Source of the DNA: Pelagibius litoralis
GTDB lineage: Bacteria > Pseudomonadota > Alphaproteobacteria > Kiloniellales > Kiloniellaceae
NCBI RefSeq assembly: GCF_011683915.1
Contig: NZ_JAAQPH010000007.1
Span: 1 to 64,000 of the forward strand
Reading direction: 5' to 3'
DNA length: 64,000 bases
The notes below the pieces were generated by a model, which was not told where the DNA came from, did not search any database, and was given only the letters and a program-made list of their open reading frames with translations. Positions 8,462 through 16,480 of the stretch are shown one piece after another (the stretch's first letter is position 1; the number at the start of each line of letters is the position of its first letter). Position numbers and translations under genes: made by a program.

Positions 8462-9379
8462 GTGGATTTGAAAGTCTCTGTGCAGATTGCGACGCGCGAC
8501 CGTTTCGAACCGCTATGTCGCGCGATCTCAAGCGTCTTCGACCAGGACTACGATAACTTCGAGATTATCGTCCTGGATGATGCGAGCGAAGCGTCGGACA
8601 TCTGCGATCGCCTTCGCAGTAAGTTCGACGATCCCAGGCTTCGTTGTTTTCGAAATACCGAGTGGTCGGGTGTTTCCGCCGTGCGGTCGCGCATGATGGA
8701 TCTTGGGGACGGCGAGGTCTATTGCTCGATTGACGACGATGGCGCCTTTGCTCACGCATCCTGCCTATCTCGTATCGTGGATGCCTTTCTCGCCGATCCG
8801 AAGCTTGGATTGTTGGCCGGAAAGATCAAGGACTACCGCGACGGCCAGGAGCGATTGCTGCTGCCTTTCGGCAAACGAGATCTGATGCGCTCGCCAGAGC
8901 TTCCGGAAGGACGTCACAGGGTTTCCTATTTCCTCGCGGGCTGCTATGCGATCCGGCGCAGCGTTGTCGAGAAGTGCGGCGCTTACCGTCCGGAAATGAT
9001 GTACGGGGAGGAGGAGCTCGACATCTCCTACCGTGTTATTGCCGCCGGCTACGACATTGTTTACGAGCCGGAGATCGTAGCCTACCATTGGCCGGAGCCT
9101 TCAGCCTTCAAAATGGATCAACCGCGCAGCGAGATCTATTTTCAGATCAAGAATAGATTTCACCTCGCTTATGCTTACCTGCCGGCTCGATTTATACCTT
9201 CCTATATCGCCGTCTGGTTGGTCCGATATCTGGTTACCTGTCTGCGACGGGGTCTTGTCTCCGACTACTTGGTTGGCGTAAAGGACGGGGTCCTAGGCAT
9301 GCGTCGGGGACCTCGCCAAACGTTGGGCAATGACGCAGTGACCTATCTGCGAAGTAACTATGGGCGTCTTTGGTACTGA
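8462..9379 (+). CDS. Glycosyltransferase family 2
   Basis: A 305-aa GT-A glycosyltransferase. It starts VSVQIATRDRFEPLCRAISSVFDQDYDNFEIIVLDDAS and carries a metal site CSIDDDGAF near residue 90, then YGEEELDISYRVIAAGY, an acceptor/base motif common in GT2 (ED-like). The C-terminus (about residues 230-300) has amphipathic segments that may sit on the membrane. The start is GTG at 8462. It lies between manC and fcl, so it may use GDP-mannose or GDP-fucose, but the donor cannot be assigned. Confidence 0.8.
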   Translation: MDLKVSVQIATRDRFEPLCRAISSVFDQDYDNFEIIVLDDASEASDICDRLRSKFDDPRLRCFRNTEWSGVSAVRSRMMDLGDGEVYCSIDDDGAFAHASCLSRIVDAFLADPKLGLLAGKIKDYRDGQERLLLPFGKRDLMRSPELPEGRHRVSYFLAGCYAIRRSVVEKCGAYRPEMMYGEEELDISYRVIAAGYDIVYEPEIVAYHWPEPSAFKMDQPRSEIYFQIKNRFHLAYAYLPARFIPSYIAVWLVRYLVTCLRRGLVSDYLVGVKDGVLGMRRGPRQTLGNDAVTYLRSNYGRLWY

Positions 9380-9503
9380 TGGTCTTCTTCTCGCGAGAGA
9401 ATAGTCAAAGCGCAGGCGGCACGCGCATGCCCGGTTTTGGCGATCTAACTTTAACTATACAAGCTGTTCGCAGGATCTCTGTGGACGAACGACAGGCAAT
9501 GCA

Positions 9504-10454
9504 TTGATATACGATCTGAAGCAGAAACGGGTTTGGGTTCCGGGCCATCGCGGCATGGTCGGGCAGGCCATCTGCCGTCGTCTGGAACGTGAGAACTGTA
9601 TATTGTTGAGCGCCTCGCGTGATGAGCTCGATCTAACACGGCAGGCCGATGTCGAAGCCTGGGTTCAGCGGGAACGTCCGCAGGCGATCTTCCTTGCGGC
9701 GGCGAAGGTCGGCGGCATTCATGCCAACGACAGTCTGCCGGCGAGCTTCCTCTACGACAACCTGGCGATCGAGCTGAATATCGTCGAAGCGGCCCGCAGA
9801 GCCAATGTCGAGAAGCTATTGCTGCTCGGTTCTTCCTGTATCTATCCGCGTGAGGCGCCCCAGCCGATGAGCGAAAAGGCTCTGCTCACCGGCCCGCTCG
9901 AACCAACGAACCAGTGGTACGCGATTGCCAAGATCAGTGGTATCATGCTCTGCCGGGCTTATCGGCGGCAGTATGGATGCGATTTCATCTCGGCAATGCC
10001 CACAAACGTCTATGGGCCGGGCGATAACTTTCATCCCGAGTACAGTCACGTGCCTGCAGCCCTGCTCCGCCGTTTCCATGAGGCCAAGGAAGGCGGCGCC
10101 GTTTCGGTTTCGGTCTGGGGCACCGGCCGCCCGAGACGCGAATTTCTCTATGTCACCGATCTTGCCGATGCCTGTGTGTTTCTTATGAAGAACTACTCGG
10201 CGGAACAGCACATCAACGTTGGCACGGGCCAAGAAATTTCAGTTGGTGATTTTGCCCAAACCATTGGTTCGATTGTAGGCTATAAGGGTGAGATTACTTT
10301 CGATACTTCGCGTCCTGACGGGGCTCTGCGGAAGCTATTGGATGTAACCGCACTTAGCGCTCTGGGCTGGACGGCGCAGACGTCTCTGCGCGATGGGTTG
10401 GCTTCTTACTATGATTGGTTCCTGAACAACCATGCAGAACTCCGCCGCGGCTAG
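9504..10454 (+). CDS. fcl: GDP-L-fucose synthase
   Basis: Converts GDP-4-keto-6-deoxymannose into GDP-L-fucose by 3,5-epimerisation and NADPH reduction. The 316-aa protein shows VWVPGHRGMVGQAI (Rossmann), AAAKVGGIHAN, LLLGSSCIYPR, the YAIAKISG catalytic Tyr-x3-Lys, and PTNVYGPGDNFHPEYSHV, all Fcl/WcaG signatures. The start appears to be TTG at 9504, since the nearby ATG is out of frame. It precedes gmd; many clusters have the reverse order. Confidence 0.92.
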   Translation: MIYDLKQKRVWVPGHRGMVGQAICRRLERENCILLSASRDELDLTRQADVEAWVQRERPQAIFLAAAKVGGIHANDSLPASFLYDNLAIELNIVEAARRANVEKLLLLGSSCIYPREAPQPMSEKALLTGPLEPTNQWYAIAKISGIMLCRAYRRQYGCDFISAMPTNVYGPGDNFHPEYSHVPAALLRRFHEAKEGGAVSVSVWGTGRPRREFLYVTDLADACVFLMKNYSAEQHINVGTGQEISVGDFAQTIGSIVGYKGEITFDTSRPDGALRKLLDVTALSALGWTAQTSLRDGLASYYDWFLNNHAELRRG

Positions 10455-10488
10455 ACACTTAGGTACCGAATTGATGGCAGGCTGATAG

Positions 10489-11550
10489 ATGGAAAAGCAT
10501 GCGCTCATAACCGGCGTGACGGGGCAGGATGGGGCCTATCTGGCCGAGCTGCTCCTGGCGAAGGGCTATCGGGTCTGGGGTGTCAAACGCCGCGCGTCGT
10601 CGTTCAACTCTGCCCGGGTGGATCATCTTTACTCTGATCCGCATGTTAACGACCCCAAGTTTCGCCTGGTCTACGGCGACATGACCGACGCGACGAATCT
10701 GATACGTCTGATCCAGGAGACGCAACCGGACGAGATATACAATCTTGCGGCTCAGAGCCATGTTCATGTCAGCTTTGAAACGCCCGAGTATACGGCGAAT
10801 TCTGACGCTCTGGGCACGCTTCGTGTTCTCGAAGCGATCAGGATCTTGAAACTGGGGGATCGTACGCGCTTCTACCAGGCTTCGACCTCGGAGCTCTATG
10901 GCAAGGTTCAGGAAACCCCTCAGAGCGAAACCACGCCCTTCTATCCGCGCTCGCCCTATGCGGCCGCGAAGCTGTATGCCTATTGGATCACTGTGAACTA
11001 CCGCGAAGCCTACGGCATGCATGCCTCGAACGGGATCCTGTTCAATCACGAGAGTCCCCTGCGTGGCGAAACCTTCGTGACCCGTAAAATCACCCGGGCA
11101 GTTGCGGCCATTAAGCTTGGGCTTCAGGATCGCGTTTATCTCGGCAATCTCGACGCGAAACGCGATTGGGGGCATGCGCGGGATTATGTCGAAGGGATGT
11201 GGCGCATCGTGCAGCAGGAGGCTCCCGACGACTATGTGCTGGCAACCGGCGTGGCTTTCAGCGTCCGCGAGTTTGTGGAGTTCGCCTTTGCCGAGGTTGG
11301 CCAGAAAATTGAATGGGAGGGCGACGGCGTCGAGGAAAAAGGCCGGGACCCCGAGTCCGGCAAGGTTCTCGTCGAAATTGATCCGCGCTATTTCCGGCCG
11401 ACCGAGGTCGATCTGCTGATGGGAGACCCGACCAAGGCAAAAGAGAAACTCGGCTGGTCCGCAACGACCAAGCTGAACGATCTGGTGGCCGAGATGGTTC
11501 GGGCGGATCTCGATGCAGTCGCCAAAGAGCACAACCGCCGAAGTCTCTAG
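10489..11550 (+). CDS. gmd: GDP-mannose 4,6-dehydratase
   Basis: First step of GDP-fucose synthesis, using GDP-mannose from ManC. The 353-aa protein has [57 protein letters not shown] and the [12 protein letters not shown] catalytic Tyr-x3-Lys, all diagnostic of Gmd. The start is ATG 10489, 34 nt after fcl. Its TAG stop (11548-11550) lies inside the palindromic repeat that ends the block, so the repeat abuts the coding sequence directly. Confidence 0.95.
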   Translation: MEKHALITGVTGQDGAYLAELLLAKGYRVWGVKRRASSFNSARVDHLYSDPHVNDPKFRLVYGDMTDATNLIRLIQETQPDEIYNLAAQSHVHVSFETPEYTANSDALGTLRVLEAIRILKLGDRTRFYQASTSELYGKVQETPQSETTPFYPRSPYAAAKLYAYWITVNYREAYGMHASNGILFNHESPLRGETFVTRKITRAVAAIKLGLQDRVYLGNLDAKRDWGHARDYVEGMWRIVQQEAPDDYVLATGVAFSVREFVEFAFAEVGQKIEWEGDGVEEKGRDPESGKVLVEIDPRYFRPTEVDLLMGDPTKAKEKLGWSATTKLNDLVAEMVRADLDAVAKEHNRRSL

Positions 11551-11623
11551 ATCGGATCATGTTTCGACGGAACCACTTCGTGGTTGCGCCAAAACATGTG
11601 AATCCGATCGCCATCAAACAGTT
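11547..11623 (+). repeat. 77-bp palindromic repeat, right copy
   Basis: Inverted near-identical partner of 117-193, with about 74 of 77 positions matching by eye. It folds on itself around TTCG at 11577-11580. The first bases CTAG contain the gmd stop codon. It sits between convergent gmd and waaA and could also serve as a transcript end. Confidence 0.85.
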
Positions 11624-11686
11624 AGAGCAGATTCACCCGGTCAATGGATCGCCTTCGGCGATTCCATCCGACCGGGATCTGCTCTA
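11623..11686. repeat. Second palindromic element with GAGCA ends
   Basis: TAGAGCAGAT at 11623-11632 pairs with ATCTGCTCTA at 11677-11686, and the stem continues with small bulges (CCCGGTC against GACCGGG, then GGATCGCC against the facing arm) to a CTTCGG loop. It lies directly after the 77-bp repeat between convergent genes. It may be a REP-like element and a bidirectional terminator; no T-run is visible. Confidence 0.7.
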
Positions 11687-11760
11687 GTAAGGACGAGTGG
11701 AGCCCAGTGCAAAGGCTGGGCTGGGTCTTGCTGCTGAATCTTGTTGGGCGGTGAGGCTTC

Positions 11761-13125
11761 TTAAGCCGTAGGGATCTTCTGAAGCAGAGGATCGAGCGCC
11801 TTCATAACCCTGCCGAGCACATCGGCCTGGCGGTCGGCGTAGCCGGCGGCGGTCGCGGCCAATGCGTCGCGACGGCCGGTATCTGCCAACAGGGTTGCCA
11901 GGGTCTTCTGCAACTCACCCTCGTCAGCGACCTGACACAAGGCGCCGGCGGCCTGCATCCCCTCCGCCATCTGACTGAAATTTGTGGTGTGCGGCCCGGT
12001 CAGAACCGCGCAGTCCAGTTTTGCCGGTTCCAGCAGATTATGCCCGCCCGTCGGCACCAGAGAACCGCCGACGAAAACGATGTTCGCCAGATGGTACCAC
12101 AGGCCCATTTCGCCCATGGTGTCGGCGAGATAGATATCCGTATCGCCGGTGATGGCCTCACCCCGGCTGCGCTGCGCGACGGTTAATTGCTTCGCTTCCA
12201 AGATCTCGCGGATCGCCTCCGCCCGATTGGGATGACGCGGTACGATCAAGGTCAGCAGGCTCGGGTGCAGGGCGGTCAGCATCCGGTGGACCTGCGCGAC
12301 AATTTCGTCCTCCCCGGAGTGGGTCGAGGCCGCGAGCCAGAGCGGTCGTCCGGCGATCTCGGCACGAAGCCTTTCAAGTGCGGCAGGATCGGCGGACAAT
12401 GGCGGTGCGGCCGCCTTCAGATCGCCGGCGCAAAGGGTATCCCCAGCGCCGAGGTCGCGAAGATGCGCCTGATCCTGGGGCGAACGGGCCATGACCAGAC
12501 TGAAATGCCCGAGAAGTTCTGCGATCAGCGGGCGGACCCTGCGCCAGGAACGGTAGGAGGCTGGAGAGACACGGCCGTTGAGCAGTACGAGTTCGGTGCC
12601 GGCCTGCGAAGCGGAGCGGATCAGGTTGGGCCAGAATTCCGACTCGACCATTATCCCCAGCGCCGGCCGCCAGTGATCTAGGAAGCCGGCGACAGCCCCT
12701 GGCAGGTCAACCGGTACGTATTGATGGATCACCCCGGCGGGTAGGCGCTCGGCCATCAACTTGGCGGAGGTCACGGTGCCGCTGGTCATGAGCAGGGAAA
12801 GAGCGGGCTGCTCGCGCTGCAGGCGTTCGATCAGGGGCAGCAGCGATACCGTCTCGCCGACACTGGCGGCATGCAGCCAGACAAGCGGGCCTTCGGGGCG
12901 CGCCAGCTTGGTCCTGCCCAGGCGCTCTTCGATGCGAAAGGGGTCTTCCCGGCCCCGTGTCAGGCGGCGGCGCAGATAGGTGCGGACCAGGGGAGCACCG
13001 ATCCCGGTCAGCAGGCGATAGCCGGCGAAAACCGTGCGGGCGACAGTAGAGCCCAGGCCGCCTGCATCCCTACCTCTGTCGGCTTTACCCTGATCGCTAC
13101 GTTCTGCCTCCGGCGGCATTGCCAC
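11761..13125 (-). CDS. waaA: 3-deoxy-D-manno-octulosonic acid transferase
   Basis: A 454-aa GT30 enzyme that adds Kdo to lipid A at the inner membrane. Visible features: an N-terminal hydrophobic anchor segment (TVFAGYRLLTGIGAPLV), VWLHAASVGE with the catalytic Glu, ESEFWPNLI, WLAASTHSGEDEI, VPRHPNRA and FVGGSLVPTGGHNLLEPA. These are canonical WaaA/KdtA motifs. It is the last gene of the minus-strand run starting at 23168, beside pseudaminic acid genes rather than lipid A genes. True Kdo transfer is most likely; a paralogue acting on another ulosonic acid cannot be excluded. Confidence 0.9.
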   Translation of the reverse strand: MAMPPEAERSDQGKADRGRDAGGLGSTVARTVFAGYRLLTGIGAPLVRTYLRRRLTRGREDPFRIEERLGRTKLARPEGPLVWLHAASVGETVSLLPLIERLQREQPALSLLMTSGTVTSAKLMAERLPAGVIHQYVPVDLPGAVAGFLDHWRPALGIMVESEFWPNLIRSASQAGTELVLLNGRVSPASYRSWRRVRPLIAELLGHFSLVMARSPQDQAHLRDLGAGDTLCAGDLKAAAPPLSADPAALERLRAEIAGRPLWLAASTHSGEDEIVAQVHRMLTALHPSLLTLIVPRHPNRAEAIREILEAKQLTVAQRSRGEAITGDTDIYLADTMGEMGLWYHLANIVFVGGSLVPTGGHNLLEPAKLDCAVLTGPHTTNFSQMAEGMQAAGALCQVADEGELQKTLATLLADTGRRDALAATAAGYADRQADVLGRVMKALDPLLQKIPTA

Positions 13126-13146
13126 TGCTCTGTACTCCGTCGCTGC

Positions 13147-14085
13147 TCAGGTATTGGCGGATTTGGCGAAGCTTGCCGCCAGACCTTCATCTACACTGAA
13201 GGATGGGACCCAACCAAGCGCCTTGCAAACCGCATCGTTGTCGATGGTGAGGGAGGTCGTCAGTGCTTCGACCGCAGCTGGGCGCCCTAGCAACTGCCCG
13301 GCCAGGACCAGAAGGCCGACCGGGAATGGCATCAGGCGGGCCTTTCGGCCGGATGCGCCAGCGATACGCCGCACCAGATCGGGGGTCGAGAGGTCGGTTC
13401 CGTCCGACAACGCGAGCGGTGCCTCAGGCACCTTTTCCACTGTGAGGGCAGCCTGAACCGCCTCTGTCAGGTTGCCGATGTAGAGCAGGCTGCGGCGGTT
13501 GTGGATGCTGGCCAGGGGCAGAGGCAGTCCTTTGGCGATCAGGCTCTCAAGACGTCTGATGTTGCCGGGGGCGCCCGGCCCGTAGATCAAGGGCGGGCGC
13601 AGGACGACCAACTCCGTCGCTGTGCCGCCAGTAGCTGCCGCAAGCGCGATCTCTGCCTCGCGCTTGCTCGTCTGGTAGGGGCTCGCCGTATCGGGGCCGG
13701 TTTCGGCAAGCATGGCGCCGATGGAACTGATGAAGACGATGCGGGCAACGCCGGCTGCGGCGGCCTGGCGTGCCAAGTTTGCGCTGGCTTCGACGTTCAC
13801 CCGGCGGAAGGCGACAAGAGGGTCCGCTGCCTCCTCGCGCAGGATATGGGCCCTTGCGGCGCAATGGACCACGGCATCGACGCCTTCCAGACCGGCCGTC
13901 CAGTCGGTTGTCCCGTCTATGGGGCCGCTGACCAGCCTCTCGACTCCCTCCGGCAGAACAGCCGCGCTGCGCCGTACGCTGCCGCGCAGGGTCCAGCCCC
14001 GTGCGATCAGGTGGCGGCAGACAGCCGTGCCGACGAAGCCGTTTGCCCCGGTTACGAGAGCCCGGCGCACAGCCCTAGAAGACAA
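13147..14085 (-). CDS. NAD-dependent epimerase/dehydratase (SDR)
   Basis: A 312-aa extended SDR. ALVTGANGFVGTAVCRHL is the NAD-binding motif, VVHCAARAHILRE and SPYQTSKREAE (Tyr-x3-Lys) follow, then VLRPPLIYGPGAPGN. This set resembles WbpV/WbnF-type UDP-HexNAc 4-epimerases or 4-reductases of O-antigen clusters. The start is TTG at 14085, overlapping the upstream glycosyltransferase by 11 nt. Its place between a glycosyltransferase and waaA suggests a sugar nucleotide for the same glycan; the exact substrate is not readable. Confidence 0.75.
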   Translation of the reverse strand: MSSRAVRRALVTGANGFVGTAVCRHLIARGWTLRGSVRRSAAVLPEGVERLVSGPIDGTTDWTAGLEGVDAVVHCAARAHILREEAADPLVAFRRVNVEASANLARQAAAAGVARIVFISSIGAMLAETGPDTASPYQTSKREAEIALAAATGGTATELVVLRPPLIYGPGAPGNIRRLESLIAKGLPLPLASIHNRRSLLYIGNLTEAVQAALTVEKVPEAPLALSDGTDLSTPDLVRRIAGASGRKARLMPFPVGLLVLAGQLLGRPAAVEALTTSLTIDNDAVCKALGWVPSFSVDEGLAASFAKSANT

Positions 14086-14860
14086 GGCGTTTCAGCACGG
14101 CGCGCGCGCCGTAGTGCGCCATGCACCAGGCGGCATGGATCAGGTTCAGCTTTTCGACGCCCCGGTAGACTGACCAGGTCCAGGCGGCCGAGCGTTTTGG
14201 TTTGCTGGAGAGCGAGCCTTTTACCACGCGATATCGGGCGAGGTCCTGTTGCAGGCCACGGGCGAGAAAACCGCGCTTGAGGATCGATAGCCAGAGAATG
14301 AAATCGTCGCGCCGGACCTCGGTCATGCGGATCGGCCCGGTCTTCTGGGTATCGACCATGCCTGTCAGTGTGGCGATGGCGGTGTTCTTCAACAGCTGGG
14401 CGTAGGTCAGGCTGTCGGGAATGGAGAACAGGCGGCCGAGCTGTCTGCCGTCTTCGTTGATGCGGCGAAAGGCGGTATAGGACACGGCGCAGTCCCATTG
14501 CTTCATGAATGCGACCTGGCGCTCCAGCTTTTCCTGCAGCCAGAGATCGTCGCTGTCGAGAAAGGCGATGAAGCGGCCCTGGGCCTGCTCCAGTGCCGCA
14601 TTGCGCGCGCGGCCTACACCACCGTTCTCGGTCAGGCGTAGAAGTTTGATCCTGAGGTCTTTCTCGGCGGCGGCCTGGACGATTGCGGCCGTGCTGTCGC
14701 TGGAAGCATCGTCGGCAACCAGCATCTCCCAGTCGGTCAGGCTTTGTCGCTGGACCGACGCGATGGTCTCGGCGATGAAGGCCTCGGCGTTGAAGGCTGC
14801 GGTGATCACCGAAACCAGCGGGCGCGTGCCCGGTGCGAATCCTGCAGGCTTCTCGCTCAC
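14075..14860 (-). CDS. Glycosyltransferase family 2
   Basis: A 261-aa GT-A enzyme: PLVSVITAAFNAEAFIAETIASV, MLVADDASSDSTAAIV, GVGRARNAALEQAQGRFIAFLDSDDLW (DxD), then a short C-terminal tail. The frame stays open to 15139, but the GTG at 14860 is preceded by GGAGAGG and puts the GT2 motif near the N-terminus, so it is chosen. It is co-directional with the pse genes and overlaps the SDR gene downstream. It could be the pseudaminic acid or adjacent-sugar transferase; that is inference from position. Confidence 0.82.
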   Translation of the reverse strand: MSEKPAGFAPGTRPLVSVITAAFNAEAFIAETIASVQRQSLTDWEMLVADDASSDSTAAIVQAAAEKDLRIKLLRLTENGGVGRARNAALEQAQGRFIAFLDSDDLWLQEKLERQVAFMKQWDCAVSYTAFRRINEDGRQLGRLFSIPDSLTYAQLLKNTAIATLTGMVDTQKTGPIRMTEVRRDDFILWLSILKRGFLARGLQQDLARYRVVKGSLSSKPKRSAAWTWSVYRGVEKLNLIHAAWCMAHYGARAVLKRLVF

Positions 14861-15399
14861 GCCACCTCTCCGGCAATTGCCCGTCTGATGGCGCACCGTA
14901 GTACGATCAAAAACAGTCCATATAGGGTGAGGCCAAGAGCTGTCTGATCGATCGGCAGTTCCGGCGGCCCGGGCTCTATCAGCATCTTTCAGGCTGGTGT
15001 CGCAAAAGTATGGTCCGTTCGATCTTTCACGGTAGCAGTGACCCGGGTCTGAGAAATCGAATGCAGTCTGCGAAGATGACAAAGGCGTTGATAATTCTAC
15101 CAATCGGAAGCCGGGTAGCCGCCACCAGTCTGACGGCAACCGGGAACACCAAGATTGCTATCTCGATCTTCGCGGTTTTACCGGTCTTGGGCAAGTCGAT
15201 TGACCTGTTTTTCGCGTTGTCCGGGTTCTGAAACCGAGTGTTTGAACTGTGATTGGCAGGGCGATGACCTACGGCATAGCTGCCGGGCGACGTTGAAGTC
15301 CTCGGCGGCTTGAAAGCCGAGCGTCCCGCCGCGGTAGCGGGCTTTTTTGGCTCTGAAGGGGCTCCCTGCGTCGGTGACGAGCGAGGCCGGCAGAAAGAA
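14861..15399. other. Gap inside the pse/LPS gene run with hairpins
   Basis: A 539-bp stretch between pseI and the glycosyltransferase with no convincing gene. On the plus strand CTCGGC/GCCGAG (15301-15321) is followed by a weak CCCGC/GCGGG hairpin (15325-15341) and six T (15343-15348), which looks like a weak plus-strand terminator with no plus-strand gene before it. The gap may separate a distal transcription unit (GT2-SDR-waaA) from the pse operon. A plus-strand frame at 15010-15231 has no ribosome site or family match. Confidence 0.4.
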
Positions 15400-16440
15400 C
15401 TAAGTCAGCAGATCCCAACTCAGCGGTGTTCCGCGCTTTATGGCGTTTTTTGCCGGTTTGCCTAAGAAGTCTCTCAGGTGCTTGGGCGGCAGGCCGTGGC
15501 CGGGTCGAATAGCGCGCAGGTTCTTTTCGGTGAAGGGCTGACCAGCGGCGATGTCCTCGACCACATAGAGCGAGCGGCGGAAGGCGGCATTGCCCAGTTC
15601 GCTCGGCTTGCGGGCGTAGCCGGCCTGGCCCAGGGCCGCCCAGGTCGTACGGCAGGTCTCACAGAGCTGCTGCAGTTCCTGCGGTTCAAGTGAAAAGGCG
15701 GCATCGGGGCCGCCGTCGGCGCGGTGCAGGGTGAAGTGTTTCTCGATGACATGGGCGCCCAGGGCGACGGCGGCGATGGGAACCTCCGGCCCCAGGGTGT
15801 GGTCCGACAGGCCGGAGACCGCGCCGAAGCGTTTGGTCAGGTCGGACAGGGTGCGAAGATTGACCTCTTCCGGGGGCGTCGGGTAGCCGCTGATGCAGTG
15901 CAGCAGCACGATCTCTCCGGAGCCGTGGGCCCTAGCGGTTTCCATGGCCTCGTCGATTTCGTCGAGATTGGCCATGCCGGTCGAAATGATCATCGGTTTG
16001 CCGGTCTTCGCCACCTTCTCGATCAACGGCAGGTCGGTGACTTCGAAGGAGGCGATCTTGTAAGCCGGCGCACCGAGGCCTTCGAGAAAGTCGACCGCCG
16101 TTGCATCGAAGGGGCTGCTGAACACGGCGAGGCCGAGTTCTCCTCCTTTGGCGAAGATCGCCTCGTGCCACTCCCAGGGCGTGTGTGCCCATTCATACAG
16201 CTCATAGAGGGTTTTTCCGTCCCACAAACCGCCTTCGATACGAAAGTCTTGACCATCGTGATCGATGGTCATGGTGTCGGCGGTATAGGTTTGCAGCTTT
16301 ACGGCATCGGCGCCGGCCGAGGCGGCGGCCTCGACCAGTGCCAGGGCGCGCTCCAACTCGCCGTTATGGTTGCCCGACAATTCCGCGATGATATAGGGCG
16401 GCTGCCCGGGGCCGATCTGGCGGCCAGCAATGTCGATCAT
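15400..16440 (-). CDS. pseI: Pseudaminic acid synthase
   Basis: Condenses 2,4-diacetamido-2,4,6-trideoxy-altrose with phosphoenolpyruvate to pseudaminic acid. The 346-aa protein has the NeuB-type barrel (YIIAELSGNHNGELERAL, DAVKLQTYTADTMTID, FSSPFDATAVDFLE, HCISGYPTPPEEVNL, GLSDHTLG, VIEKHFTLHR) and a C-terminal SAF domain from about residue 285 (YVVEDIAAGQPFTEKNLRAI). The LQTYTADTMTID wording fits PseI rather than NeuB. ATG 16440 is chosen, 40 nt after the pseG stop; the open frame upstream overlaps pseG. Confidence 0.92.
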   Translation of the reverse strand: MIDIAGRQIGPGQPPYIIAELSGNHNGELERALALVEAAASAGADAVKLQTYTADTMTIDHDGQDFRIEGGLWDGKTLYELYEWAHTPWEWHEAIFAKGGELGLAVFSSPFDATAVDFLEGLGAPAYKIASFEVTDLPLIEKVAKTGKPMIISTGMANLDEIDEAMETARAHGSGEIVLLHCISGYPTPPEEVNLRTLSDLTKRFGAVSGLSDHTLGPEVPIAAVALGAHVIEKHFTLHRADGGPDAAFSLEPQELQQLCETCRTTWAALGQAGYARKPSELGNAAFRRSLYVVEDIAAGQPFTEKNLRAIRPGHGLPPKHLRDFLGKPAKNAIKRGTPLSWDLLT

Positions 16441-16480
16441 CTTCTCAAAGATCCTGGTGACTTTGCATTGTAGCGGCGTT

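Noticed and set aside
15010-15231. 73-aa plus-strand frame with a hydrophobic end
   Set aside because: No ribosome site, no family pattern, and isolated from other plus-strand genes.
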